Below, piece by piece: positions 40,003-50,727 of a stretch of 64,000 nucleotides of DNA. The stretch lies in the NCBI GenBank assembly GCA_004431415.1, contig QPMI01000141.1:1-64000 (forward strand), written 5' to 3'. Below the pieces are notes generated by a model. The model made no database searches. It was not told the origin of the DNA and was given only the letters and a program-made list of their open reading frames with translations. The number at the start of each line of letters is the position of its first letter. Within the stretch, counting starts at the first letter, position 1. The stretch is from Cyanophora paradoxa. Taxonomy: Eukaryota > Glaucocystophyceae > Cyanophorales > Cyanophoraceae. A program made the position numbers and the translations under genes.

Positions 40003-42360
40003 GGGGCAGGGGCAGGGGCAGGGCGCGGCGGCCGACGGGGTCGACGAGAAGCAACCCCCGACGCCCTCGCCCGCGGGGGCGGCGCAGGCGGATCCGGCGT
40101 CGCCGCGGCCGGCGGCGGCAGCAGCGGCGCAGCGGAGCCTCGAGCCAGCGCCGGCGGTAGAGGAGCGGCTGCGTCAGATGGAACGTTTCCTGGGCATGGC
40201 GCCAGCCGCCCCCGCGAGTGAGCCCGCCCGCGCCGCCCCGCGCCGCCCGCCGTAGCCGACGCGGGGCGCCGCGCAGTCCGGGCGGCGGGACGGGACGTGT
40301 ACACGAGGCTGAAGGGCCTGGAGGAGCGGATCGTGAAGCTGGAGAAGGAGGGGCGCGTCCTCCCCGCGCTCGGCTTCCTAGAGAACAGGGCGCCCCCGCC
40401 GGCGGGGACGGGGACGGGCCCGGCGGCCCTCGACAAGGGCTTCGTCCGCATGGCCGGCGGCCGCCTCGTGCCGCGGGCGGCGCTGAAGGACCGGGAGGGC
40501 GCCGAGGCGGCGGCGGGGGGCATCGACCCCGACTACCGCTCCCACACGAGCGTCGCGGGGGCCTCCCCCAAGCCGCGGCCCGGCGCCCCGCCCCCGCAGC
40601 CCGGCGGGCCCTCCGCCTCCGGCGCATCCCCGCGCCGCGCCGGGCCGCCCCCGTCCCAGGCCGCCGGCTCCGCGGCGGCCGCATCGAGCGGCGACGCGTC
40701 CGAGGTGCGCGCGCCGCGCGCCTCGACTCGGTCGCGCCCCGCCGACCCCGCCGGCAGGGCGCGGCGAGCTCCGACGACGGCCGGCCGAGGCGAGCGACCG
40801 CGGGGATGCGGAGCGGGCCCCCGCCAGCGGCGCCCCGGCGCGGGCCGCGTCGAACCCGGTGCGCGAGGCGCGGGGCTCGGAGGGCGGCGGGGGCCTGACG
40901 CGGGGCGGGCAGGCGGGGCCCGGGGCGTCGATGGCGACGCGAGGGGCGACGGCGGGGCGACGCGGTCGGCGGGGCGACCCCCGCAGGGCCCCCAACATCC
41001 GCGGCCTGGTCCCGCCCTCGCCCCGCACCCCGCGCGCGCCCCCGCCCCCGCGCTGACCGCGCCGCAGGGCGGGCCGGCGGCGGCGGCGGGCGCGAGGACG
41101 GCAGCGGCGGCGGCGGTCGCGGCGGCGGCGGCGGCGGTGGCGAACAGCGGCGTGCCGACGCGGCCGCCGGGGCAGCAGGGCCCGCCCCACAACCTGCCGG
41201 GCGCCTCGCACGCCCCGCCGACGGTGGGCGCCTCGCCGGCCCCGGGCGCAACGCCGTCGGCGGGGGCGACGCCGGCGGGACACGGGCAGTCCTCGGCGCA
41301 CCCGCCGGGCCTCCCCAACGCCTCGCACGTGGTGGTCCTCCCCTCGGCGCCCCCGGTGGGCGGCGCGGGCCCCGGCGGCCTCGACCTGCGCGTCGTCCCC
41401 GCCTCGGGCCCCCGCAGGGCGGCGGCCCCGGGGCGCAGCACGCGACGCCGCCCCCCACGCCGCCTCTCGGCGGGCCGCCGGGGGCCCAGATCCCCACGGC
41501 CCCCGCCACCGCCCCGGCCCCGCCGGCGCCGGCCGTACCCGGCGCCGTCGCGCCGGCCCCCTCCGCCATCCGCCCCAGCTACGCCTCGTCCCCCCGGGCC
41601 CCCAATGCCCCCGGGGCCTCCCGCCCGCCGGGCGCCGTGCACGCGACCGGCCCCGGGGGCCCCATGGGCCCCCGCAGCAGCCGCCCAGCGCCGGGGCGAC
41701 CCTCGCGACCGTCCCAGGGGGCGCCGGCGGTCCGTCCTCGTCGCCCGGCGCCGCCCAGCGGCCGCCGCAGCTCCCGGGGGCGCCGAAGCCGCCGGGATGG
41801 GCCCAGGGGCGCCGATGCAGGGCCCGCCGGGGCGCGGCAGGCACCCGGGCAGCCGCTCTTCCACGTGGTGCAGGTCGTCTCGTCGGCCGCCGGCGTCCCC
41901 GCCCCGGGCTCCGTCCGCACCGTCACCCTCAAGCCGCCGGCCGCGCCCCCGAACCTCCCCCGGGCATCCCGCCCCCGCCCCGGGCGCCTCGGCCGCCGGC
42001 GCCGTCACGACGGTCAAGATCGCCGGCGCGGCGGGCCCCGGTGGGGCGGGCCCAGCGGGGTGCCCCCCACCGTCTCCGCCTCGCCGCCCCCGCCCTCGCC
42101 GCCCCGCCGGGGCCACCGCCGCGCAGCCCGTCAACCGCGTCGTCATCGGCCCCGCCGGAGGCCCGCCGACCCCCGTGCCCTCCTCGCCCGCCACCGTACC
42201 CCCGCCGCCCGGCATCCCCCCACGGCCCCGTCTTCACGCCCTCCCCGCCACCGTCGCCGTCTCCGCGCCGCCGCCCACCGTGCCCCCTCCGCCCCCCGTG
42301 TTGCCCACCGTCCCCAGCTCGCCCCCCGCCCCCACCGGCGACTCCCCCGGCTCGCGCTAG
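39009..42360 (+). CDS. MBIP-like subunit of the ATAC acetyltransferase complex
   Basis: Starts MDEEEAPIDLDVSTVL. Exons then give VDKRLDDYIATGIKDAQ, a stretch with about 19 CAG codons (39944-40000), AVEERLRQMERFLGM, and DVYTRLKGLEERIVKLE. These three boxes fall in the same order as in human MBIP (MAP3K12-binding inhibitory protein), whose coiled coils act in ATAC. After them lies an exceptionally long Pro/Ala/Gly-rich region to the stop at 42360; its true frame changes at several points and splice sites could not be fixed, so the C-terminal half is uncertain. A lysine-rich KRIKTEPPDEP box suggests a nuclear signal. Confidence 0.7.
39944..40000 (+). repeat. CAG trinucleotide run, about 19 units
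   Basis: Perfect CAG repeat in frame, coding for polyglutamine in the MBIP-like protein. Confidence 0.95.
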
Positions 42361-42615
42361 TCTACAGGCCCTGCCGGGCGCCGCCGTCCCCCGATCGCTC
42401 CCCTTGTTTCTAATGTAGGAGTAGCCTCTTTTTTTCAGAACGGCGTCTGAAGCGAGACCCGCGTGCGTCGGCGCGGCTGCGCCGCTGGGAATGGGCCCCG
42501 GACAGAGTTGCACACGTGAGCCATGCGGGGAATCACAATCTCGATTCATGATCACAGCGGGCAGCAGTAAGACACGTGAAGCGCTAGCACCTGGCGCGCG
42601 TGCGGGCGGCCGCGG

Positions 42616-44471
42616 CTAGCGCCCCGCCTTCTTGCGGACGAGGGGGAAGTGGAGCGGGGCGCGGAGCTCGTAGGCGCCGTCGGCCTTGGCGCAGCCGGCG
42701 CTCCGCGCGTACAGCGTCAGCTTCGGGAGCGCCACCCGCAGGTCCCGCGCCAGCGCCCCGAAGATCTCCTCCGGAATCTGTTTAGGGAGAAGTGGCAGGT
42801 AAGGGGGTGTACAGGAGCGTCGACGGGCGCGGGGCGCGGGCGCACCCGGTAGTCGAGGAGGGTGAGGAGGAGGACGAGGATGTGGGCGATGCACTTGTCG
42901 ACCAGCGCCTGCGGCTTCCCGTACCGGTTCGCATCCGCCCGCTCCGCGAACGCCTCCAGCACCGCTGCCGGGGGGTACCGCGCTCAGATCGATCCGGGGT
43001 ACCAGGGGGGCGGAAGAGGGGCCGGGGTACCGGTGGCGACGGGGGCGGTGGTGCCGAGGGAGGAGGCGAGGCGCGGAATGTCGTCCGCGAGGCTGCTCAC
43101 GGGCTTCACGTGGAAGTAGAAGTAGACGCAGAGCAGCTGTACCCCCCGACCGCCCCCCCAGCGTGAGGTGCGGAGGGGGTACGCGATCTCTGGGGGGCAC
43201 GGACGACGACGAGGCCGGCCTTGTGGGAGACGATCTCGGCGTCGTGGCGGGCCCCGATCATCGGCAGCGCCATGCTGCGCCCCCGCCCCGCCCCGTCAAG
43301 CGGGCGGACCGGCGGGGGTGCACGCCGCGTGAGGGAGGGCGTGTATACGCGCCAGACAAACTCGGGGGCGGTGCCCTCCTCGCGCCACTTCTTCGCGAAC
43401 TCCTGCGGCTTCTGCAGCGCCTCCTCCATCGCCTCCAGCTGCGCGACGCTCAGCCCTCGGCGCAGCTCCCGGCGGGGGCGGGCGGGGCGGGCCTCCTTGG
43501 GGGTGATGCGGGAGAGGGCCCCGAGGGTGAGCGCCTGCAGGTCGTACACCCCCGACGCCTCCTCCGCCTCCACATCGTCTGCCCCAGGCGGAGCTCGCGC
43601 CCGTGGCCGCGTGCGGGGCGGGGCGGGGGGGCGCACAGGCGGGGAGGTAGGAGCGGGGCACGCCGGTGGCCTCGAGCTCGGCCTTGGCGGATACGGAGGA
43701 GGCGCGGTCGAGGGGCTGCGCCGCCGGCCGCTCCGGGGGCGGCGCGTTGACGTCCCGCAGCGCGCCCCGGTCCTTGGCCCGCAGGCTCAGCCGCGCCTTC
43801 CGGCTCCCGAACTGCGGCCGGCGTCAACGAGCGCAGCGGCGGCCGCGGGCGGGGCGGGCGGGGCGGGCGGCTCGCCAGGTCCGTGAGGCGCTTGCGGGCG
43901 TCCACCTGCGCGTCGCTCTCCTGCTCCTCCTGCCGCCGGGCGTCGGCCTCGCGCCGGGCCGGGCACGCGTGACGGCGCGCAGCGCGCGAGCGCACGCGGG
44001 CGGTGGCCGGGGGGACGAAGCGCAGGGGTACGGCGGGCTTCAGGGAGAGCTTCCCGCTGCTACTGACCGCCCCGATGTACAGGCTGCGGGGGCATTTCGG
44101 GACGGGCTGGGCGCGCGGGGCCGGCGGGGGACGGCGGACCGGGAGCTCATCGGCTGCGGGAGGGACGAGTACTCCAGCGAGCCCGCCTTGAGGGTTGCCT
44201 TCAGCTTCTTCGCCGGCCTGCGGGGCGTCGCTCGCGGGGCGCGGGGCGGCAGGGCGCTGCGAGAGCCGCACCCGCCCTCCGATGCCGCGCCGGGAAGGGT
44301 GACATCGATCTCAATCTGATCATCATCCAGGAGGTGCGCGGGCGGAGGGACGGCGAAGCTGCCTGCGCGGAGGGTGTCGGCGCGGGACGGACGGGCGCTG
44401 CATGCGGGCGCTGGCGCACCCACGATCGCCGGCACGTCCGCTTCTCCACTGCTCGAGGCGCGCTTCGACAT
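42616..44471 (-). CDS. RPA49: RNA polymerase I subunit A49 (POLR1E)
   Basis: Subunit of the enzyme that transcribes rRNA genes, helping initiation and elongation through a dimerisation module and a tandem winged helix. The start is MSKRASSSGEADVPAIVG. Exons then give KATLKAGSLEYSSL and SLYIGAVSSSGKLSLKPAV (dimerisation region), FGSRKARLSLRAKDRGALRD, a linker (ADDVEAEEASGVYDLQAL), and the winged-helix part: CVYFYFHVKPVSSLADDI, AVLEAFAERADANRYGKP and CIAHILVLLLTLLDYR. The C-terminus is IPEEIFGALARDLRVALP, then LHFPLVRKKAGR. Order and spacing follow yeast A49, including the basic last residues. Exon edges are approximate. Confidence 0.75.
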
Positions 44472-44927
44472 CGCTGATCGCGGCGGGGCGCGGCGCTCCC
44501 GCCGCTGCGCGCTAGCTAGAGGTCCGACCTGGGGTGCTCGCGATCAGCGGCGAGCGGAATGCGAGCGAGGCGCAAGGACGCCCACCTCGAACGAATGAGA
44601 AGCTGCGGCAGCGTGCAAAACCTTCTCCACGAGCTTATCGACAGAGTCCGAGCCCGATCAAGCTGCGAAGCGCGCTGCGATGGTCTGCACGCGAGCAATG
44701 CGTCAAGTCGACCCCGACAGCGAGAAACGTACGTGGGTTGGCAGTGAATGAACGCACAGTGAAATGCGGGGGGGGGGGAACGGGCGCGCGGCGGGTACAG
44801 CCGGAACTTCGTCTCGTCTCGGCTCCAGCTGCGAGCGCCAGGAGCGTGCTCTTCGTCGCATTCCAGGAGATCGCCGATCAGAGATCTTCGCAGGCTTGGC
44901 GTTCGGCGCTCAGGAGAGCGGCGGCGA
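44472..44927. promoter_or_regulatory. Shared upstream region of A49 and F-box genes
   Basis: 456 bp between divergent starts. A G-run is seen at 44768-44779. No TATA box is obvious. Confidence 0.35.
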
Positions 44928-47001
44928 ATGAGCGGCGCGGGCTCGAGCTCGCGCAGCGGGCGCGCGGGCAAGCGGCGGCGCGCGGAGAGCGCCGAGACAG
45001 CACCGGCATTATCCAGCATTGCTCCGGGCTCTGTCGAGGCCGAAGCGACGACCGCTGCGCTGCCCGACGAGCTGCTGGCGCTCGTCTTCCGGCTCGGCCA
45101 GGAGCACGCCGACTGGGAGTGGCCGCCGGCGCTGGCTCAAGTCTGCTCCCGATGGCGAGCAGTGGCGGAGGGCGTCTACGGACAGGCCTGCGTGGAGCCC
45201 GTCCCCACTCTCGCGTGCGCTTGCCCGGCTACCGCGACCGCACAAAGAGCGCCTGACCCGCCTCTCACCTCCGACTGACGCAGGATCGTGGCGGACGTGC
45301 TGCGCGGGCGCCCCATGTGAGCAGAACCTGCCTTCACATCGAAGCGCTGCGGCTGATATGGCTTGCGCGCAGGCGGATCGCTGAGCTCGCGCACCCAAAC
45401 GAAGCAGTCGACTTTCTCCGGGCGGCCGCACGACAGAAAGCCCCAGACGATCTCAACGCGCTTGCGAACTTCTATTGGATTCGCGAGCTCGGCGAGATGC
45501 CGGCAGCGGTTCAGGAGCAGCTAGCTTATCCGTGCGAGGTCGCGGCGGCAGAGCTCGAGCGGCAGCTGCGGGGCCAGCCGCCGTTAACGGCGCTGCGGCT
45601 GACGGCGTTCAGCATACGGCGCGACAAATGCATCTTCTGCGCAGGAGCGGCCTTCGGGACGGGTCTGTTGGCGCGGTCGCTCGTGCGGCTGTCCCTCTAC
45701 TTGCCCACCTTCCACCCTCACGAGTGGAAGTCCTTCTCGTTGCCATGGCGGTTTTACAAAATGCTGGCCGAGGAGGCCCCGCTCCTGGAGGAGGTCCGCC
45801 TGCGCGGCGCCGACGGCCGCATCATTACTCAAGGCGCGCGCGAGGTGCGTGCGCACTGCTCCGCGCTCTGCCCACAAGACACTCTCACACAGACTCGCCG
45901 CAGCTTTCAGGGCACCCGAACATCCGCCGACTCGGCGTGCGGCTCGCTGGCCTGAACTCTCGGCTGTGCGCGGAGCTGCTCGCGAGGCACCCCCGTCTCG
46001 AGTGGGTGTACGGCTTGGACGTCCTCAGCGATACCTTCACCCAAGGAACCTTCAGCATACGTGCGGCAGGGGAGGTGTTAGAGGCGTTTGCGGAGCGGGG
46101 CGTCACCTGCCGCGCCTACTCCGTGCTCGAGACTCACGACGACTGCCACATGATGGAGCTCCCCGTCGAGGCCTTCGCCGCCGTCTTCCGCCCCGCATCG
46201 GGCCCCGCCGCTGGCCCCGCCGCCCTCCTCCTCGACCTGACCGTGCTGCGCGAGACGGGCGACGCTTGGCCCGCCGGTTTCCTCTCCGGCCTCCAGCGGT
46301 GCGGCACCGGCACGCCACGCCCCAGTCTTCGAGCCTTCCTCACCGAGTCTAAGTTTCTCGCAGGTGCCGCCTCGTGAGGTGCTCGGCGGCGGGCGTCGTC
46401 CTCCTCCTCGCTTCCCTCGAGGGTCCGCCCCGCCCGCCCCGCCGGCCCGCGGCGCCTCTCCCCAGGTCCCCTCTGTCTGACCCGCCCTCAGACGCCCGCT
46501 CGCTCGAGAGCCTCGAGCTCGAGAACCTGCTGAGGACAGGAAACGACGGCGCGCCTCCCCGCTGCCCTGCCGCCCTCGGCGCGGCCCCGGCCCCTCACCG
46601 CGGCCCGCAGATCCGACCCCGCACATAGACGCTCTACTGGCGGAACTCGAGCGGCTCGCGCGCGCCGGCGGCCCCGGCCTGCGCATCTCCGTCGCGTGGA
46701 GCGAGCCGTGGGACTGGCTGCAGCTGGCCACGGCCGGCCCCGTCGCCCGATTCGTGCGGGGCGCCGCCGCCTCGCCGGCCTTCCTCCGGCGCCTCCAGCT
46801 CCGCATCACCTTCCCCCGCGGGCGAGCCCTCCCCCTTCCCCCTCGCTGGCCCCACGCTGACCGGCGGCCCCCTGCAGGCCGGAGCTCGATGGGGCGCTCG
46901 CTGCCTTCGAGGCGGCCCGCGCGGCCCTCCCGCCGGAGCCCGACGGCGCCCCGCCGGCTGCCGCTGCGAGCTCGGGCGTCGCCGCCCAACTCGGGGCGTA
47001 G
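44928..47001 (+). CDS. F-box protein
   Basis: Start MSGAGSSSRSGRAGKRRR, then the F-box LPDELLALVFRLGQ with CSRWRAVA, which would bind SKP1 and make this a substrate adaptor of an SCF ubiquitin ligase. Later exons contain AELAHPNEAVDFLRAAARQK, LVRLSLYLPTF, LLEEVRLRGADG, HPNIRRLGVRLAG and HPRLEWVYGLDV, a leucine-spaced pattern resembling degenerate LRRs that probably form the substrate surface. The end (PELDGALAAFEAARAA, stop 47001) is inferred from the open frame. The target is unknown. The gene converges with CtpA. Confidence 0.7.
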
Positions 47002-47210
47002 GGGCGTCCCGAGGGCGCGCCCTAGCCTAGCTAGAGGCCTGCCTCTGCAGCGGAATCATAGTATCACTGATATTTCAGCACAAAGGCCCGCCGCCTTGCA
47101 ATTGATCATGATCATGAACATGTGAGGTAATATTAATGTACATACTGGTACAGTGGAAAGAAATGAAAAAGAGGCCCTTGAGCTCGCGGGGGCCCCAAGG
47201 AGCGCCTCGG

Positions 47211-50200
47211 TCAGGGCATCTCGCCGGCGGCGCTGGCGTTGGCGAGCGCGAACTGCGCGGCGCGGTCGGCGTCCATCGCGTCTGCGGCGGCGCGGGACGT
47301 CAGGACCAGGGCGCGCCAGCTCGGCCCTGAGGCGCGGGGGCGGACCGATGGCGGCGTCCAGCGTGTCGATGGCGGCGAGGAGGCACTCGTCCGGGGCGAG
47401 GAAGGCGTCGGGGCCGAGGAGGGAGGGGCCCCCGCAGGGCACGTCGGGGGCGACCCCCACGCCGTTCACCGCCGCCCCCGAGGGCGCCTCGTACCGCGCC
47501 ACCGTGATCTGCCCGCCCGGCCCCCACCCTCGCCTGAGCCCAGCGGCTGGGTGTGGCGGATTCAGAGAGGGGGGTAAGGACCTTCATACCCGAGCCGTCG
47601 GCGAGCTGCGTGCTTCAAGGTAAGCCGGGCGAGCCGGGCGAGGGGCGGGGCGGGGAGGCAGGAGGGGCGGGGGCCGCGCCTTGAAGATGTACTGGATGAG
47701 GCCCTTGCCGAAGGTGCGCTCCCCGAAGAGCACCGCCCGCCCGTTGTCCCGCAGCGCCGCCGCCACGATCTCGCTGCCCCCGCCCATCAAGGCCCCGGGG
47801 AGGGGAGGGCGGTGCAAGGACCGAGGGGGGCGCGGACCTCGCGGAGGCGGTGCCGGCGTTGGTGAGGATCACGAGCTGCCGGCCGCGCGTCGGGCGGGGC
47901 CGGGCGGGGCGGGGCGGGGAAGGGGCGGGGCGCACGGGCTTCTGGGTGATCGCCTCGTGGGGGAGGCGCGGGGCGTCCGAGCCGGCGGCCGCCCGCCCCC
48001 CGTCTGCCGCCGGCACCTCCAGCACCGGCGCCGGGCTCAGCAGCCCCTCCGCCTGCCCGTCGCCCTGAGCGAGCGGAGAGGGGAGGGAGGGCGGGGCGGG
48101 GAGGCCGAGGAGGGCGTACGCCGCTCGGGGAGTCCTCGGGCGGCTGTGGTATCCCCCCCGCGTAGGCGTCCGAGTCGACGGGGAAGAGGGTACGGAAGCC
48201 GTGCGAGTCCACCCTGCCCCGCCCCGCCGCCTCGGCGCCGGGCGAGCGGGGTTGGCGGAGGTCGCTGGGGGGTACGCACGTGCGGAGGATGGTGGCACCG
48301 GGCTCGGGGTCGAGCCACATGCGCGCGATCTCGATACCCTCCTCGAAGATGCCGCCTGTACCCCCGCCCCGCGTCGGTTGGCGCGCCGCGCCGCTAAGAC
48401 GGACTGCCAAGCACCAGGATTGTTCCGCAGGTCGAGGATGAAGCCTGTGGGGGTGGTCAGGGGCGGGGCGGGGTACGGAGCGGGGGCGCGGGGCGGGGCG
48501 CGGGGCGGGCCCTCGGCGCCGGCGGCCTCGAGGTTCTGGACGACGCGGGGCATCTCGCGGCGGCCGATGCTCCCGACGAAGCGGAGGCGCATGTACCCGA
48601 TGCTGTGGTCCGTGAGGGCCCCCATGCCCGCCTCCGGCGGCAGCAGCGCCGCCACCAGCGGCTGCCGCCCCGCGTCGGCCGCAGGCGCCCCGGGGGTACA
48701 CCGCCGCGGGGCGGGGGCGCGGCGCACCGCCCTGACCGCGGGGCGCCGCACGAGGGAAAAGGACGCCCTCGGGCCGTTCTTCTGCGGGGGGTACCGGTGG
48801 GCGGGTACTTGTGGGGGGCCGGCCAAGGGCGCCGTACCCTTGCCACCGAGATCTCGACGGGGGTACCCCGCGGGCCTCGCAGGAGCAGCGCCGCCTGGAG
48901 GGAGGGGTCAGGGCGACGGGGGGTACGGGGCGGGAGGGCGCGCCTCGTCGGTGGTCAGGTCGGTGGTGGGCATGCCGTCGATGGAGAGGATCTGGGGGAC
49001 GTGAGGGGCGGCAGCGGCGCGGACGGCTTGCTGTCCCCCGCCCGCGCACCTCGTCGCCGACGCGTACCCCGGCGGCCTCGGCGGGCCCGTCGGCGAGCAG
49101 GCCGGTGACGACCAGAGGGGGCAGCGCATCCCCCCGGGCCTTCTCCGCGCGCGCCGCCCGCTGGGCCGCGGCGCCGCGGCCGTCGACGGCGGGGGCGCCG
49201 GCGCCGGAGGCCTGGGGGCCGCGGCCGAGGCCCATTCCGACGCCGATGACGCCGTTGGCGCCGTGGACGCCGTTGCCCTTGAGGAAGGCCTGCAGCTCGG
49301 CGGGCGAGTAGAAGCGCGTGTAGCGGTCCCCCAGCGACGCCGTCATCTCCCGGATCGCCCCGTCTGCGCCCCCGGCCAAGGTGAGCCCCAAGGCGCGGGC
49401 GACGCGGCGCCGGCCGGGCCGGGCGGGGCGGGCGCGGCGCACAGGTGGCCTCCTTGAGGATGTTCTCGGCGCGGCGGTCGTAGCGCGGCAGGCCGCTCTC
49501 GCCCCGCGACTCGTCCGGCTCCACGTTTGCGCGCTCCTGCCGCGCCCTCAGCTGCTCCACCGCCTCGTCCATCCGCCGGTGCTGCGCCGGCCCGTCGGCT
49601 CCGGCGCGGTCGCACGGGGCCACGCCCCACGCGGCGGCCACGCGCACCGCCTTCTCGCGGACGGCGCGCCAGCTGACGAGGGAGCTCCTGAAGCTGCGCG
49701 GCTGCTGCTCGAGGAAGTTGTCGCGCAGGTCGCGCCACGCCTGGTCCACCAGGGCGCGGTACCGCAGCTCCACCGCCTGCGCCCGCTCCAGCTCCACCTC
49801 GGGCAGCGATCGCTCCGCGAACCGCTCGTAGAGCCTGTGCGCGTTGCGTACGGAAGATGAGCTGCAGCCAACCGGCGGCTCCTTTGACAGGGAACGCACG
49901 TGTCCGCAGCGAACGACGGGGACGGAGAGAGCTCAAATGCTGGAGCCGGGGACGAGCTGCACAGCGTCGCGAGAGAAATTGCGGTCGCTGCAATGGCCGC
50001 CGCCGCCTGGAACGCGCCGCCGGATCGGCCTTCATGTGTGTATGCAGTGGCCGCGGCGGCCGGCTTCTCGGACCAATCGGCGCCGCCCTCGGGGTGGCTA
50101 GCTTCGCAAAGGATGCGCCCTTGCCGGCGCCGATATCTCCGCTGCGCGTCCGGCTCTCCGGCCCGCGCCGCTCGGCGCGCGACCCTCCGAGACCAGGCCG

Positions 50201-50282
50201 CGGACGGGTCGCCAACGGCTCCGCATAGCTGCCGCGGTTGCGGCGGGGGGACCGCGGGCCCCAGGAAGCCGGCCGCGGTCAT
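47211..50282 (-). CDS. CtpA: Carboxyl-terminal processing protease, thylakoid lumen
   Basis: Serine protease of family S41 that in plastids trims the C-terminus of photosystem II protein D1. After helical exons (LYERFAERSLPEVELERAQA) come SLGDRYTRFYSPAELQAFL, a PDZ part (ADGPAEAAGVRVGDEV, ILSIDGMPTTDLT), FILDLRNNPG and LVILTNAGTASA, next to EIVAAALRDNGRAVLF and GERTFGKGLIQY. The catalytic serine lies at the intron after TASA and the lysine is in FGKG. The end is ALANASAAGEMP at 47211. Upstream, a basic acid-poor segment precedes a hydrophobic stretch (AAAIAATAISLATL) and PAPAFE, a lumen-targeting signal with an AxA-type site. Start 50282 is a candidate only. Confidence 0.85.
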
Positions 50283-50727
50283 CGGTTCGGGGGTACTACG
50301 GGCTAGGTCGCCGCCTGTACCCGGCCTCGAATTCGAATGGAATCGTATATCCCCTGCAAAAGCCAGCAAGGCTGCGAGCCCGCGGCTGGACGTGCGGCGG
50401 ACACGGTGCGCGGCGATTAAAGTCCAGCTCCAAGCTCCAAGTCCAGCTCCCGCGAGGGCCGCGACGCGTGAAGTCGGAGCTTCAGGCGCTTTTCGAATTC
50501 GAACCTCGTTCGAGAGCTCGCCGGCGCCGCCTCCTGGCCAGCGCGGCGCTCTGGACGTCAGCAAGCAGGATGTGCGGCAGCTTTAGGTAGTAGCTGCAGC
50601 TTTCTCGGCGCGAGGGTCACCTCGCAACCTCGACGGCCATGCACAGATTCGTCCCTCGGTTCGCGTCGGCAGCCGCCCGAGAGCAGACGTGTGCTGTACA
50701 TTCCACATCTAATGCGAGCGCAGCGCC
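50283..50727. other. Upstream region between CtpA and cyclase genes
   Basis: Contains one copy of a dispersed repeat (50289-50415) also seen at 61008-61120. Confidence 0.45.
50289..50415. repeat. Dispersed repeat, copy 1
   Basis: Shares TCGGGGGTACT-like, GTACCCGGC, AGCAAGGC, GTGCGGCGGACA and GGTGCGCGG blocks in the same order with 61008-61120; moderately diverged. Confidence 0.6.

Noticed and set aside
39549-42215. Minus-strand frames of 324, 606, 488 and 560 codons
   Set aside because: Very GC-rich sequence has few stops on either strand; their Arg/Pro/Ala content is a composition artefact opposite the MBIP-like gene.
42600-44471. A49 gene first considered as RNA polymerase III subunit RPC5
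   Set aside because: The order of the dimerisation-like strand region, linker and C-terminal winged-helix part with a basic end fits A49 better.
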